64,000 nt of DNA from Shouchella hunanensis (GTDB taxonomy: Bacteria > Bacillota > Bacilli > Bacillales > Bacillaceae_D), in contig NZ_CP117834.1 of NCBI RefSeq assembly GCF_028735875.1, forward strand, positions 3,026,001-3,090,000, in the 5' to 3' direction. The notes below the pieces were generated by a model. It had not been told where the DNA came from. It saw only the letters and a list, made by a program, of their open reading frames with translations, and did not search any database. Each line of letters begins with the position of its first letter. Position 1 is the stretch's first letter. Positions 44,207 to 51,864 of the stretch are shown piece after piece. Position numbers and translations under genes: made by a program.

Positions 44207-44597
44207 ATTTGATTCTAAAGCAGAAGGTGAATTCTATCTCCTGCTAAGAGAAGACAAGAACGTAATAGATATAGAATTACAACCGCAGTACACGCTCTTG
44301 AGCGCCTTCTCAGTACCTTGTTACCGATGCGAGGGTAATGGCAAGGTCGAGAACAAAAAGACGCTCAGATTGAACAAATGCACGTTGTGTAGCGGCACAG
44401 GTAAGAGGATGCGCCAACCATGGAAATATACAGCGGACTTTAGGGTGACTTATAAAGATGGGAAAGAGGAGGTCATTGACGTAAAAGGCTACGCAAATGA
44501 GCGCTTTCCACTCGTTAAGAAGATGTTTGAGAGCGTAATGGGCATAGAGCTGGTTGTCTGGCAAAAGAACAATAAAAAGGGGTGGGTGAGGAAATGA
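44163..44597 (+). CDS. DUF1064 phage nuclease-like protein with internal zinc motif
   Basis: A 144-residue protein of the DUF1064 type. The nuclease-like frame is FDSKAEGEFYLLLREDKNV, then YTADFRVTYKDGKEEVIDVKGY, a PD-(D/E)XK pattern. Inserted in the middle is CYRCEGNGKVENKK to CTLCSGTGKRM, a DnaJ-like CXXCXGXG zinc pair. It overlaps the previous small gene by 44 bases. Confidence 0.82.
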   Translation: MAKIKSRKTSFYGNEFDSKAEGEFYLLLREDKNVIDIELQPQYTLLSAFSVPCYRCEGNGKVENKKTLRLNKCTLCSGTGKRMRQPWKYTADFRVTYKDGKEEVIDVKGYANERFPLVKKMFESVMGIELVVWQKNNKKGWVRK

Positions 44598-44863
44598 AGT
44601 TTAGGAAAAAACCTGTTGTAATAGAGGCATTTAAATATGGAATTGACGACATACCCGACTGGTTTATGAACGAAGTGAAGAAAGATAATATACAAATTTA
44701 CGATGATGATTTAGGCAAAAGATGCTTAATAAAAACGTTGGAAGGAAAAATGGCAGGGGGATACAGTTATTACATTATACGAGGCGTGAACGGCGAGATA
44801 TATCCTTGCAAGCCTGATATCTTTGAAAAGACGTATGAGGCTGTAGCGGAAACTAGTGAGTGA
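44594..44863 (+). CDS. Conserved phage protein (RKKPVVIEA family)
   Basis: An 89-residue protein starting KFRKKPVVIEAFKYG and ending IYPCKPDIFEKTYEAV, a pattern common in Gram-positive phages, function unknown. ATG 44594 follows GTGAGG and overlaps the end of the DUF1064 gene. Confidence 0.75.
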   Translation: MKFRKKPVVIEAFKYGIDDIPDWFMNEVKKDNIQIYDDDLGKRCLIKTLEGKMAGGYSYYIIRGVNGEIYPCKPDIFEKTYEAVAETSE

Positions 44864-45200
44864 TTTACAAAGCGTCATCCAGTCAATGCGAGAGGTGCAG
44901 CAGAGGCTAGATGTGACCAGTAAGAAGATCTTTAATCTAGCGAAAGATAAGTCAGAAACGGAAAAAGCATACAAGATTGCGTTAAGGCAGGAGATCTTGA
45001 GGTTAAAAGATGATCAAAAGTACCCGGCTACACTCATTCTTGAATTAGCAAAGGGGCAAAAAGACATAGCAGAACTTCGTTTTAAGCGTGATATAGCTAG
45101 AGAAATGTATAAGGCAGGGCTAGACAGCATGAACAACACACGTACCGAAGCCAGCCTGTTACAAAGCATATTGAGGTGGCAGAACGATATGGGGAGCTGA
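44856..45200 (+). CDS. Helical phage protein
   Basis: A 114-residue mostly helical protein (MREVQQRLDVTSKKIFNLAK, ELAKGQKDIAELRFKRDIAR), GTG start overlapping the previous gene by 8 bases. Likely a coiled-coil; no family recognised. Confidence 0.62.
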   Translation: MSDLQSVIQSMREVQQRLDVTSKKIFNLAKDKSETEKAYKIALRQEILRLKDDQKYPATLILELAKGQKDIAELRFKRDIAREMYKAGLDSMNNTRTEASLLQSILRWQNDMGS

Positions 45201-45204
45201 TCAA

Positions 45205-45381
45205 ATGCAGGTGCTTATGTTTTGTGAGAAATGTGGAAGGCCTAAAAGGCTAACTGAATACGTGTTAAGACATTATATAACGAGGGCAGAACAGGTTTAT
45301 TGCGACGATTGTCATCACAAAAATACCATTACAGCGAAATTAAAGCGATACGCCATGCAAGTCAAAAATCAAAAACAGTAG
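45205..45381 (+). CDS. Small zinc-finger phage protein
   Basis: A 58-residue ORF with MFCEKCGRPKRL and YCDDCHHK, two Cys pairs, and a basic tail. GGGGAG precedes ATG. Immediately upstream of the late activator gene. Confidence 0.6.
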   Translation: MQVLMFCEKCGRPKRLTEYVLRHYITRAEQVYCDDCHHKNTITAKLKRYAMQVKNQKQ

Positions 45382-45393
45382 AGGAGCGATATT

Positions 45394-45828
45394 ATGGGAG
45401 CGGAAAAATTGCAGAAAGCAACGTTTAAACATATAGAGGCAGAGCTATATCAGTATCCTAATACTGTTAAGGAGATCAAGAAGAGACGAATGGAGTTGCT
45501 GTATCCGTACCTTGAAGAGGTAGACGAGAACCAAGGGCAGGGAGTCAATAGCGTACGATCCATTTCTAGACCAACGGAGCGCATGGCTACAAGGCTAACA
45601 GCAGATAAACGATTGAGGAATCTTGAAGAGATTGCAGAAGCCATTGAATCGGTTTACAACGACCTTAACGACAAACAAAAGGATTTTGTACGTATGAGGT
45701 ATTGGAGTGGCAGAAACAACGCGTCCCCTGTAATGATTGCGATGGAGACAGATGTGAGCGAGCGAACGGTTCACAATTACAAGCGTAGGATTGTTGAAGC
45801 AATTGGAGAGCGAATAGGATGGATGTAA
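45394..45828 (+). CDS. RinA/ArpU-family late-gene activator
   Basis: A 144-residue protein: KATFKHIEAELYQYPNTVKE at the start, RLTADKRLRNLEEIAEAIES in the middle and a C-terminal HTH (DVSERTVHNYKRRIVEAIGE). This is the pattern of RinA and ArpU proteins that switch on packaging and structural operons. GAGGAG precedes ATG. It ends at a terminator, and about 5 kb of accessory genes separate it from terminase. Confidence 0.86.
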   Translation: MGAEKLQKATFKHIEAELYQYPNTVKEIKKRRMELLYPYLEEVDENQGQGVNSVRSISRPTERMATRLTADKRLRNLEEIAEAIESVYNDLNDKQKDFVRMRYWSGRNNASPVMIAMETDVSERTVHNYKRRIVEAIGERIGWM

Positions 45829-45853
45829 GCCTGTAGCTGATGCAGGCTTTTTA
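45827..45853 (+). terminator. Terminator after the late activator
   Basis: AAGCCTG (45827-45833) against CAGGCTT (45843-45849) with a T tract. Confidence 0.85.
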
Positions 45854-45932
45854 CTTTTTGTAATAATTAAACAAAATCATACTTTAGAAACTTATTGCAT
45901 GCTATTATTGAAAGAAATACTTATTATAGGTT

Positions 45933-46757
45933 GTGTTATATGTGCAATTACTACTAGGATGTTTAGGCTTAATAATTGGTGTAATTCTTCTGATTGTTGT
46001 TGCCATGTTTATAGGTGCAATTTTATTGTGGATTCTAAATGGAATTATGTTTTTAGGTACTTGGGGAGCGTTAATAGCTGGTATTTTCTTAATAGTTGTT
46101 ATAGGACGCAATCTGATTATCAAGAATAAGACTGATTTAAAACAATTAATTGTCTGGGCCGTTGTTTTGTTTCTTGTTTTTGGTTTGGGAAGAGGGATTC
46201 AGCCTAAATTACATAATTACCTAACTACGAGTAAAGATGAAACAGAAGTTGAAACAGTCGTTGCAGATTCGAGCATTGATGAAATAGATGAGGAAGACCA
46301 ATCACAACCAGAAATAACGGATATCGATAAAAAAAATGAAGATATGAAAGATGAGAATGATGATTCAGAGGAAGAAGAACAAGTAATAGAGGATGATACA
46401 GAAAAAGAAGATGAGGAAATCGAAACAAATGAGCAGGATACAGAACTCATCCAGCGCATATCTGATAGGTTTGATCATTTCATGGAGACAGTTGATCTAG
46501 TTGAATCGATTAAATTTTCTACTTCAGGTGGTGAGATTAACACAAACCGCTATTACGTATTTATTATAAACGAAGTTAAAATGTATACAGAAGAAGAAAA
46601 GCTTTATCTCATAGAAGAGCTAGCGCCAGTTATTAAAGGCATAGTTGCTCACGAAAAAGGTGAGGAAGATTTTCCGTATGTATATTTTAGGTATGCAGAT
46701 GATACAAAGTTTGCTGAGCCAAAAATATGGGGTGATGGATACAACATTAAAAAGTAA
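45933..46757 (+). CDS. Accessory membrane protein with acidic linker
   Basis: A 274-residue protein: three hydrophobic helices in the first 90 residues (LGLIIGVILLIVVAMFIGAI, GALIAGIFLIVVIGRN, LIVWAVVLFLVFGLG), about 65 residues very rich in Asp and Glu, and a soluble C-terminal domain (IQRISDRFDHFMETVDLVES, YYVFIINEVKMYTEEEKLYL). GTG start with weak ribosome site; GTG 45942 is possible. No family recognised. It lies outside the core phage operons. Confidence 0.7.
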   Translation: MLYVQLLLGCLGLIIGVILLIVVAMFIGAILLWILNGIMFLGTWGALIAGIFLIVVIGRNLIIKNKTDLKQLIVWAVVLFLVFGLGRGIQPKLHNYLTTSKDETEVETVVADSSIDEIDEEDQSQPEITDIDKKNEDMKDENDDSEEEEQVIEDDTEKEDEEIETNEQDTELIQRISDRFDHFMETVDLVESIKFSTSGGEINTNRYYVFIINEVKMYTEEEKLYLIEELAPVIKGIVAHEKGEEDFPYVYFRYADDTKFAEPKIWGDGYNIKK

Positions 46758-46844
46758 TCAACTTGCAGTATAATTGCAGTTTTGAAGGATGAACTCGTTG
46801 TAATATGTAATTATGGGAGAATACCCAATACGATATAACTTATT

Positions 46845-46920
46845 CCTCACTCTGCATTGGGGCTAGAGGCGCAAACGGCGCACAAAGGCAGTATTGCCCA
46901 CGCCTCACGCGGAGTGCAAA
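46845..46920 (+). ncRNA. Candidate structured RNA in the accessory region
   Basis: A GC-rich island in AT-rich surroundings folds as nested stems: CACTCTGC (46848-46855) with GCGGAGTG (46909-46916), GAGGCG (46866-46871) with CGCCTC (46901-46906), and GGCA-GTAT-TGCC (46887-46898). Further hairpins follow (GGCG / CGCC at 46943-46956; CTTGC / GCAAG at 46979-46992). It does not match a known RNA family that I recognise, and no ORF explains it. Confidence 0.5.
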
Positions 46921-47075
46921 TCTATAATATCACGTACCGTATGGCGGACAAACGCCAACAACATCAAACGACCTTTGTCTTGCTTACGCAAGCGTGAAAA
47001 AACCTCAATTTTTTTGATTAAATCTTTTGTTGTTCTCTTTGTTTATAGATTCATTTAAAAAAGGAGATGAACAAT

Positions 47076-47420
47076 ATGAAAGAATTGAAGTGGGAAAAAG
47101 AGGTTACCTACATTTTAGAGTATGAAGGTAACTCGCATGAAGAGGTACACTTCGTAAATGGTATCGATGGTCGTCGTTATACATCAAACGATGAGCGAAT
47201 TTTAGAATCGTTACCTGGGCCGACGACGTTTGAAGCTACTGGTAATGAATTTCAAGTGATTAAACCAGAATTAGTTGCTGTTCGATTAGTCAGTGAAAAT
47301 GAATATACAAAGGTAGAAGAATTACTGTATCATTTACCTGATGTTAATCGTTACCTTCAATGTGAATACCGTACTGAAGGGATTTATGGAAACTTCGGAT
47401 TCCGTTTACTAGTATATTAA
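47076..47420 (+). CDS. Accessory hypothetical protein
   Basis: A 114-residue acidic soluble protein (MKELKWEKEVTYILEYEGNS, VKPELVAVRLVSE-like middle, YGNFGFRLLVY end). ATG 47076 follows AAGGAGATGA; an ATG at 47067 lies inside that site. It is downstream of the structured region; function unknown. Confidence 0.65.
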   Translation: MKELKWEKEVTYILEYEGNSHEEVHFVNGIDGRRYTSNDERILESLPGPTTFEATGNEFQVIKPELVAVRLVSENEYTKVEELLYHLPDVNRYLQCEYRTEGIYGNFGFRLLVY

Positions 47421-47469
47421 TAAGATTTAAAGCGTGTATGAGCTTAATAGCCGTATGCGCTTTTTATAA

Positions 47470-47490
47470 TAAAAAAAGCCCTTGGGGGCT
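47470..47490 (-). terminator. Terminator of the lipoprotein gene
   Basis: On the minus strand AGCCC-CCAA-GGGCT followed by seven T. Confidence 0.82.
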
Positions 47491-47492
47491 CT

Positions 47493-47969
47493 TTAATAGT
47501 AATTAGCTGAACCGTATTCATCTGCTTCAATCATTGTACTAAACTCAAGTATATCGAGCACTCCATTATCTGGTGTTACTTCAACACCTAAGAAGCCATC
47601 TTGAGCTATCCAGACATCAAATGATTTATCATCAGTATCGTTAAAATAACCTTCTGCAATCATGAACTCAAACATTGTTTCATCAATATAGGTATTGTAG
47701 TCCATTCCTGTATAAATGATTTCCTGCATCTGACTTAAATCATAGTCCGACTCAGACCGTGACTCTTCATACGATTCAAATAACGCGTCGCTATCAATTG
47801 AATGATTAGGTTCTGTTTCGATTTTTTCAGTTGTGGGGTTACTGGGTTGGCCTTGATCTTGACTGGGGCTAGATGCATCTTGACTTGATGTGCTCTCGTT
47901 ATCGGAACAAGCACCTAAAGCCAATACCGTAACCAAACTAACGGACATAATTATGTATTTCTTATTCAA
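47493..47969 (-). CDS. Phage-encoded lipoprotein
   Basis: A 158-residue lipoprotein. The signal peptide ends in the lipobox LALGAC with Cys near residue 20, followed by a Ser/Gln/Pro-rich linker and an acidic C-terminal domain (YNTYIDETMFEFMIAEGYFN, GVEVTPDNGVLDILEFSTMI). TTG 47969 follows GAGGAG at 8 bases; GTG 47978 overlaps that site. It has its own terminator and opposite orientation, typical of a gene expressed in the lysogen. Surface exclusion of other phages is one possible role, not shown. Confidence 0.8.
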   Translation of the reverse strand: MNKKYIIMSVSLVTVLALGACSDNESTSSQDASSPSQDQGQPSNPTTEKIETEPNHSIDSDALFESYEESRSESDYDLSQMQEIIYTGMDYNTYIDETMFEFMIAEGYFNDTDDKSFDVWIAQDGFLGVEVTPDNGVLDILEFSTMIEADEYGSANYY

Positions 47970-48092
47970 AACTATCACTCCTCATATTATATAGCGGCTT
48001 TTACGATTGTTAATTCAATAAGGTTTCATAAGTAGTCGTCCTAACGGGCGTCTTTTTTTGTATTCCAAGCCTTACGGCATAGGAGAAAGAGT

Positions 48093-48245
48093 ATGAAAAA
48101 AGTAAACATAAACGAATGTAAAAAGTGTATATGGCTGGTGAGGGTGAATGAACAGAAGGCAACGTGTCCATTTTTTGACTGCATGAAGCAAAAAAGGGAG
48201 TCGGTAAATCGGGATGGCCTCTGGTATAATAAAATCGGGGGGTGA
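48093..48245 (+). CDS. Small zinc-finger-like protein
   Basis: A 50-residue ORF with ECKKCIWLVRV and CPFFDC cysteine pairs. AGGAGAAAG precedes ATG. Its 3' end contains the promoter of the next cassette and overlaps the next start (TGATG). Confidence 0.55.
   Translation: MKKVNINECKKCIWLVRVNEQKATCPFFDCMKQKRESVNRDGLWYNKIGG
48217..48230 (+). promoter_or_regulatory. Extended -10 promoter of cassette 1
   Basis: GCCTCTGGTATAAT with TGG-TATAAT (-10 at 48225-48230). The same 14 bases, with one change, occur before cassette 2. Confidence 0.65.
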
Positions 48246-49105
48246 TGTTAATTAGAAAGAAATATGTTCTAATTTCGATATTGTTGTTGTTTGGAGCCCC
48301 AATTGGGGTTAATTATTTAGTAAGCTATAATTTTTTACCACATGTATATGGTAATGGTAGCCAATGGTTAAGCTTCTTTGGCAATTATTTAGGGGGAGCT
48401 ATAAGCGCTGTCGTTGCCGCGGTTATAGCGTATTATGTAGCGAAAATGCAAGTTGACAGCAATTTAAAGCAAGACCGTAATAATAGAAATGAAAACAATA
48501 GAGCCTTTATCAGCACTACTTATGAAAAAAAAGAATGGAATTTAGGAGGAAGTCCTGGTAAAGATGATATGATTATTTTAACATTTGATTACGATTACAT
48601 TGAGCAAATGGGTAATTATTCAAATGATTTTACCAATGTAACGACTTTTATTAGTATAAGTTTTATTGGGGATTCAAAAATCGTAAGAAATTGTAAGTTA
48701 ACTTTGTTATCTACTGAGGATACAGTCTTTCCTGACAATGAATTTATAAAACGTTATTTTCATGGTAGGTCTTACTTCGAAGCTGGAGTTATGGAACTTG
48801 CTTTACCTGTCGCTAAGACAAATAATACAATCTACATACCATTAGTTCATAGAGTTGCTTCTTTTGAAGACAATAAAAAATTAGGTATCAGAGATCACAG
48901 ACCATTGAATATTCATCAAATGACAGTAGAATACGAGACAATTAGTGGTGAAAAGTTAGAATTCTTTTACGATGTTAAACACAAAAGGCAATGTCATAAT
49001 GTCGTAAAAAGTAATGGTGAAAAAAGACTTCTTTTTGAAGTTGAGATGGAAGATATTTCATTCAAGTACCCATCAAAAGTTATTGTTGAAAGAACAGAAG
49101 AATAA
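48245..49105 (+). CDS. Accessory two-helix membrane protein (cassette 1)
   Basis: A 286-residue protein with helix 1 (VLISILLLFGAPIGVNYLV) and helix 2 carrying a glycine motif (WLSFFGNYLGGAISAVVAAV), then a coiled stretch and a soluble beta-rich domain of about 200 residues (FISISFIGDSKIVRNCKLTL, RPLNIHQMTVEYETISGEKL). ATG 48245 is preferred to GTG 48242. No family named. It is followed by a long hairpin shared with cassette 2. Confidence 0.68.
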   Translation: MLIRKKYVLISILLLFGAPIGVNYLVSYNFLPHVYGNGSQWLSFFGNYLGGAISAVVAAVIAYYVAKMQVDSNLKQDRNNRNENNRAFISTTYEKKEWNLGGSPGKDDMIILTFDYDYIEQMGNYSNDFTNVTTFISISFIGDSKIVRNCKLTLLSTEDTVFPDNEFIKRYFHGRSYFEAGVMELALPVAKTNNTIYIPLVHRVASFEDNKKLGIRDHRPLNIHQMTVEYETISGEKLEFFYDVKHKRQCHNVVKSNGEKRLLFEVEMEDISFKYPSKVIVERTEE

Positions 49106-49160
49106 TTAACACACACAAAGAGGATTACCTTACGAGGTGGTTCTCTTTATGTGTGTTAAC
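49106..49160. terminator. Long hairpin terminator of cassette 1
   Basis: TTAACACACACAAAGAG and CTCTTTATGTGTGTTAA pair at 16 of 17 positions; loop region TTACCTTACGAGG. The same loop and stem occur after cassette 2. Confidence 0.8.
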
Positions 49161-49169
49161 TGTTACCAA

Positions 49170-49183
49170 GCCTCTGCTATAAT
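49170..49183 (+). promoter_or_regulatory. Extended -10 promoter of cassette 2
   Basis: GCCTCTGCTATAAT with TGC-TATAAT (-10 at 49178-49183), one base different from the cassette 1 promoter. Confidence 0.65.
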
Positions 49184-49203
49184 CAAAGCAGGGGGCGATT
49201 AAC

Positions 49204-49398
49204 ATGACAGAAGAACTAGCAAATGAGATACTACAACAGCTTAGAGATGGAGAAATAAAGGAGTATCGAGTAGAGAAAAACGCGTTCAATGTGTTTAGGT
49301 TGGCATTAGTAGCTCAGGAAGACATGAAGAATTTTAGAGGGAACGCGCAGCATAAGGGTGCGATTATCTACACATATGAGCCGGGGTGGACGGCTTAG
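49204..49398 (+). CDS. Small accessory protein (cassette 2, first gene)
   Basis: A 64-residue soluble protein (MTEELANEILQQLRDGEIKE, NFRGNAQHKGAIIYTYEPGW). GGGGGCGATTAAC precedes ATG. It is 2 bases upstream of the membrane protein gene, so the two are probably co-made. No family recognised. Confidence 0.62.
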   Translation: MTEELANEILQQLRDGEIKEYRVEKNAFNVFRLALVAQEDMKNFRGNAQHKGAIIYTYEPGWTA

Positions 49399-49400
49399 CA

Positions 49401-49961
49401 ATGAACAAATTTTTGGCGATTTTATTATGGAGTCTATATCTAACGATTGTCTTTATTCATGTAGTTATTATTACAGCTATTATTTCGCTGTTTGATTTCA
49501 ATTCTACAATTCTATCTGGTTTCATTGCTTTAATAGGTTCATTCGTTGGTGGCTCAATCACATTTTTAGGTGTGAAAATGACATTAGATCAAAATAGAAA
49601 ACTTTCATTTAATGATAAAATAGCATTAAAATTATTTTTAGCAAGAGAGATTATGGAGCTTGTCAGAGCTGCTTCTTTAAATATCACCCAATTTAGCGAT
49701 AGAGAAATATTAATAAAGCAGTTGGATTCTTGGGAAAAAGATATAAAACCGTTGATTATCGAACTTTGCAAAATATTACCTGAACATGATAACTTTTATA
49801 ACGCCGCCATCACTTTTAATACAGAAAATAAACTTCTGAAATTAAAAGAAATACACGAAATAAGGGATACTCAAAAAAACAATTTAGATAAACTGTTTAC
49901 AGAAGTGGAACTTGTTGTTGTTCAGTTAGAGAGAGAAAGAAAAGAGAATAAAATTAAATAA
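49401..49961 (+). CDS. Accessory two-helix membrane protein (cassette 2, second gene)
   Basis: A 186-residue protein: two N-terminal helices (LLWSLYLTIVFIHVVIITAI and GFIALIGSFVGGSITFLGVK) and a long helical cytoplasmic part with TLDQNRKLSFNDKIALKLFL. The second helix has the same glycine pattern (G-x-F/N-x-G-G-x-I) as the cassette 1 protein, though the soluble parts differ. ATG 49401 is preferred to an upstream in-frame start. Confidence 0.66.
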   Translation: MNKFLAILLWSLYLTIVFIHVVIITAIISLFDFNSTILSGFIALIGSFVGGSITFLGVKMTLDQNRKLSFNDKIALKLFLAREIMELVRAASLNITQFSDREILIKQLDSWEKDIKPLIIELCKILPEHDNFYNAAITFNTENKLLKLKEIHEIRDTQKNNLDKLFTEVELVVVQLERERKENKIK

Positions 49962-50010
49962 CACATAAAAAGAGGACTACCTTACGAGGCAGTTCTCTTT
50001 TTGTTTGTTA
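49959..50010. terminator. Long hairpin terminator of cassette 2, shared with the convergent DUF2971 gene
   Basis: TAACACATAAAAAGAG and CTCTTTTTGTTTGTTA pair at 14 of 16 positions with loop CTACCTTACGAGG, near-identical to the cassette 1 hairpin. Confidence 0.8.
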
Positions 50011-50013
50011 GCG

Positions 50014-50910
50014 TTAATCTAGTGAATAGGATATTAGTTCGTAACTAGGGTTTTGCTCATCAAATATCATTTTATAAATGGGAATATTATTAGTAAATGC
50101 TATCTGAATTAATTCTTTTATATGTTCGTCAGAACAATTATAACCGCAATAGATTGCAGAGGGAATAGCTCTTCTAGATACAGAAACTTCTGTAGATACA
50201 GCCGAATTAATCAGTCTAACTTCTTTCTCGTATGACCAGGAAGAGTGTTTGACGCAGTTTAGAAATTGCGTTATCCAAGCGATAGGCATTAATTCGATTT
50301 GAACATTTTTGAAATAATCGTCAATAGATTTTTTCTTGTGATTTAAAAGATTTGTAATTGCCTTGTCCATCGCTTGTGTTATATCGATTCTGTCATCAGT
50401 ATATTGAATGGTAAACAGGCAACCTCTAAATAAATCGTCGTTTTTCTTAGGTTCATATTCGACGCAAAAACCAGAATGATTGTTAGAATAATGAGCCCAC
50501 ATTGGCATATTATTAACACCAACTTTTGAGAAAGAGCATACTAATGCGTATTTTGCAAAATCGTCGATAATTGATCCGTTGAATCTTTTTAGTTCAGGAT
50601 GCTTTGCCATCTCTTGTTTTTTATAAAAATAACCCCTACTGTCAAATGGATCATTGAGCTGACTCGCACAACTTAAAAAAACTTTATTATCTTGCAGAGT
50701 ATTAAACTTTAATTGGTTCAAGTTATCATCTGAATTTAGAGAAATGTATTTGTAGATCTTTTCTGGAACATGAAGCCTAGTTATTGAGTAAAGCAAATTA
50801 GACATCTCTGTTAGGTTACTAGCTGAATTGAGTATCTTCGCAGCAAGGATATAATCCATTTCATTGCTTTTCTGGAATTGAGTCAGGTCAAACTGTTCCT
50901 CAGTCGTCAT
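50014..50910 (-). CDS. DUF2971-family accessory protein
   Basis: A 298-residue soluble protein with the DUF2971 pattern: IYKYISLNSDDNLNQLKFNT, FLSCASQLNDPFDSRG, ALVCSFSKVGVNNMPMWAHY and HSGFCVEYEP, then SWSYEKEVRLINS. The biochemical role of the family is not established to my knowledge; members are scattered in mobile regions. AAAGGAGTG precedes ATG 50910. It is a minus-strand gene placed just before terminase. Confidence 0.78.
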   Translation of the reverse strand: MTTEEQFDLTQFQKSNEMDYILAAKILNSASNLTEMSNLLYSITRLHVPEKIYKYISLNSDDNLNQLKFNTLQDNKVFLSCASQLNDPFDSRGYFYKKQEMAKHPELKRFNGSIIDDFAKYALVCSFSKVGVNNMPMWAHYSNNHSGFCVEYEPKKNDDLFRGCLFTIQYTDDRIDITQAMDKAITNLLNHKKKSIDDYFKNVQIELMPIAWITQFLNCVKHSSWSYEKEVRLINSAVSTEVSVSRRAIPSAIYCGYNCSDEHIKELIQIAFTNNIPIYKMIFDEQNPSYELISYSLD

Positions 50911-51012
50911 AATTTATTGCACTCCTTTATTGCTTACTATTATGACATGTGCGCAGTGTAAAGGTGAATGGTTTTCTGAGTAAAATGATAAAAAGGAGGT
51001 AGGTGTCATGTA

Positions 51013-51864
51013 ATGAACTGGGAAGAGATAAAAGCAGAATACGAGACAACCACCATCACCTTAAAAGCGTTAGCTGAAAAGCATGGGGCGAAGCTTGGAA
51101 CGCTTAAGAGCAGGAAGAGTCGCGAGGGATGGGAAAGGGATGCAACCAAAAGCGAGGATGCAACCAAGGTTGCAACCATGAAACCAGTTGTACCTAAAAC
51201 GAAAATAAAAGAAGAGCCAGTCTTTGTGGAAGCCGAGGGATTAACGGACAAGCAAAGCCTTTTTTGTGTTTACTATGTTAAAAGCTTTAATGCTACTCAG
51301 TCGGCTATTAAGGCAGGTTATAGCGCAAACACGGCTCATGTGCAAGGGCCGAGGCTGTTAGGTAATGTTAGAGTCGCGGATGAAATACGTAGAGTAAAAG
51401 CCGAAATGCATCAAGGTCTGTTTATAGACGCAATGGATGTGCTAAATAAATACGTTCAGATTGCTTTTGCTGACATATCCGACTTTGCCGATTTTGGCGT
51501 AAAGAGCGTACCGAGCTTTAATGAGGATGGGAGTCGCCGCTTTGATGATGAAGGTAATGAGATTATGGATAGTTACAACTATGTTGATTTCAAAAGCTCA
51601 TCAGAAATTGATGGGACGATTGTTACTGAGGTTAAACAAGGTAAGGACGGAATATCCGTTAAGCTCGCTGATAAAATGAAGGCTCTCGAAATGCTAACGA
51701 AGTACTTTGACTTCCTGCCTGAGAATCAACAACGCAAGTTACAAGAAGAGAAGCTTAAAACGGATACGGAGTTTGCTAAAGCTCGTACCGAACTTATCAA
51801 AGGTACTAAGAAAGACACAACACTCCTTGAAGCGCTTATTGCTGCTAAAGGCGGTGATAGCTGA
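51013..51864 (+). CDS. Terminase small subunit
   Basis: A 283-residue packaging protein. HTH at the N-terminus (TTTITLKALAEKHGAKLGTL), then LTDKQSLFCVYYVKSFNATQ and AIKAGYSANTAHVQGPRLLG, typical of PBSX/SPP1-type TerS. A start-stop ATG-TAA overlaps the ATG (ATGTAATG) downstream of AAAGGAGGT. The end overlaps TerL by one base. Confidence 0.92.
   Translation: MNWEEIKAEYETTTITLKALAEKHGAKLGTLKSRKSREGWERDATKSEDATKVATMKPVVPKTKIKEEPVFVEAEGLTDKQSLFCVYYVKSFNATQSAIKAGYSANTAHVQGPRLLGNVRVADEIRRVKAEMHQGLFIDAMDVLNKYVQIAFADISDFADFGVKSVPSFNEDGSRRFDDEGNEIMDSYNYVDFKSSSEIDGTIVTEVKQGKDGISVKLADKMKALEMLTKYFDFLPENQQRKLQEEKLKTDTEFAKARTELIKGTKKDTTLLEALIAAKGGDS

Noticed and set aside
46845-47066. Type III toxin-antitoxin RNA upstream of the 114-residue protein
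   Set aside because: No tandem RNA repeats are seen and the downstream protein shows no ToxN-like features.
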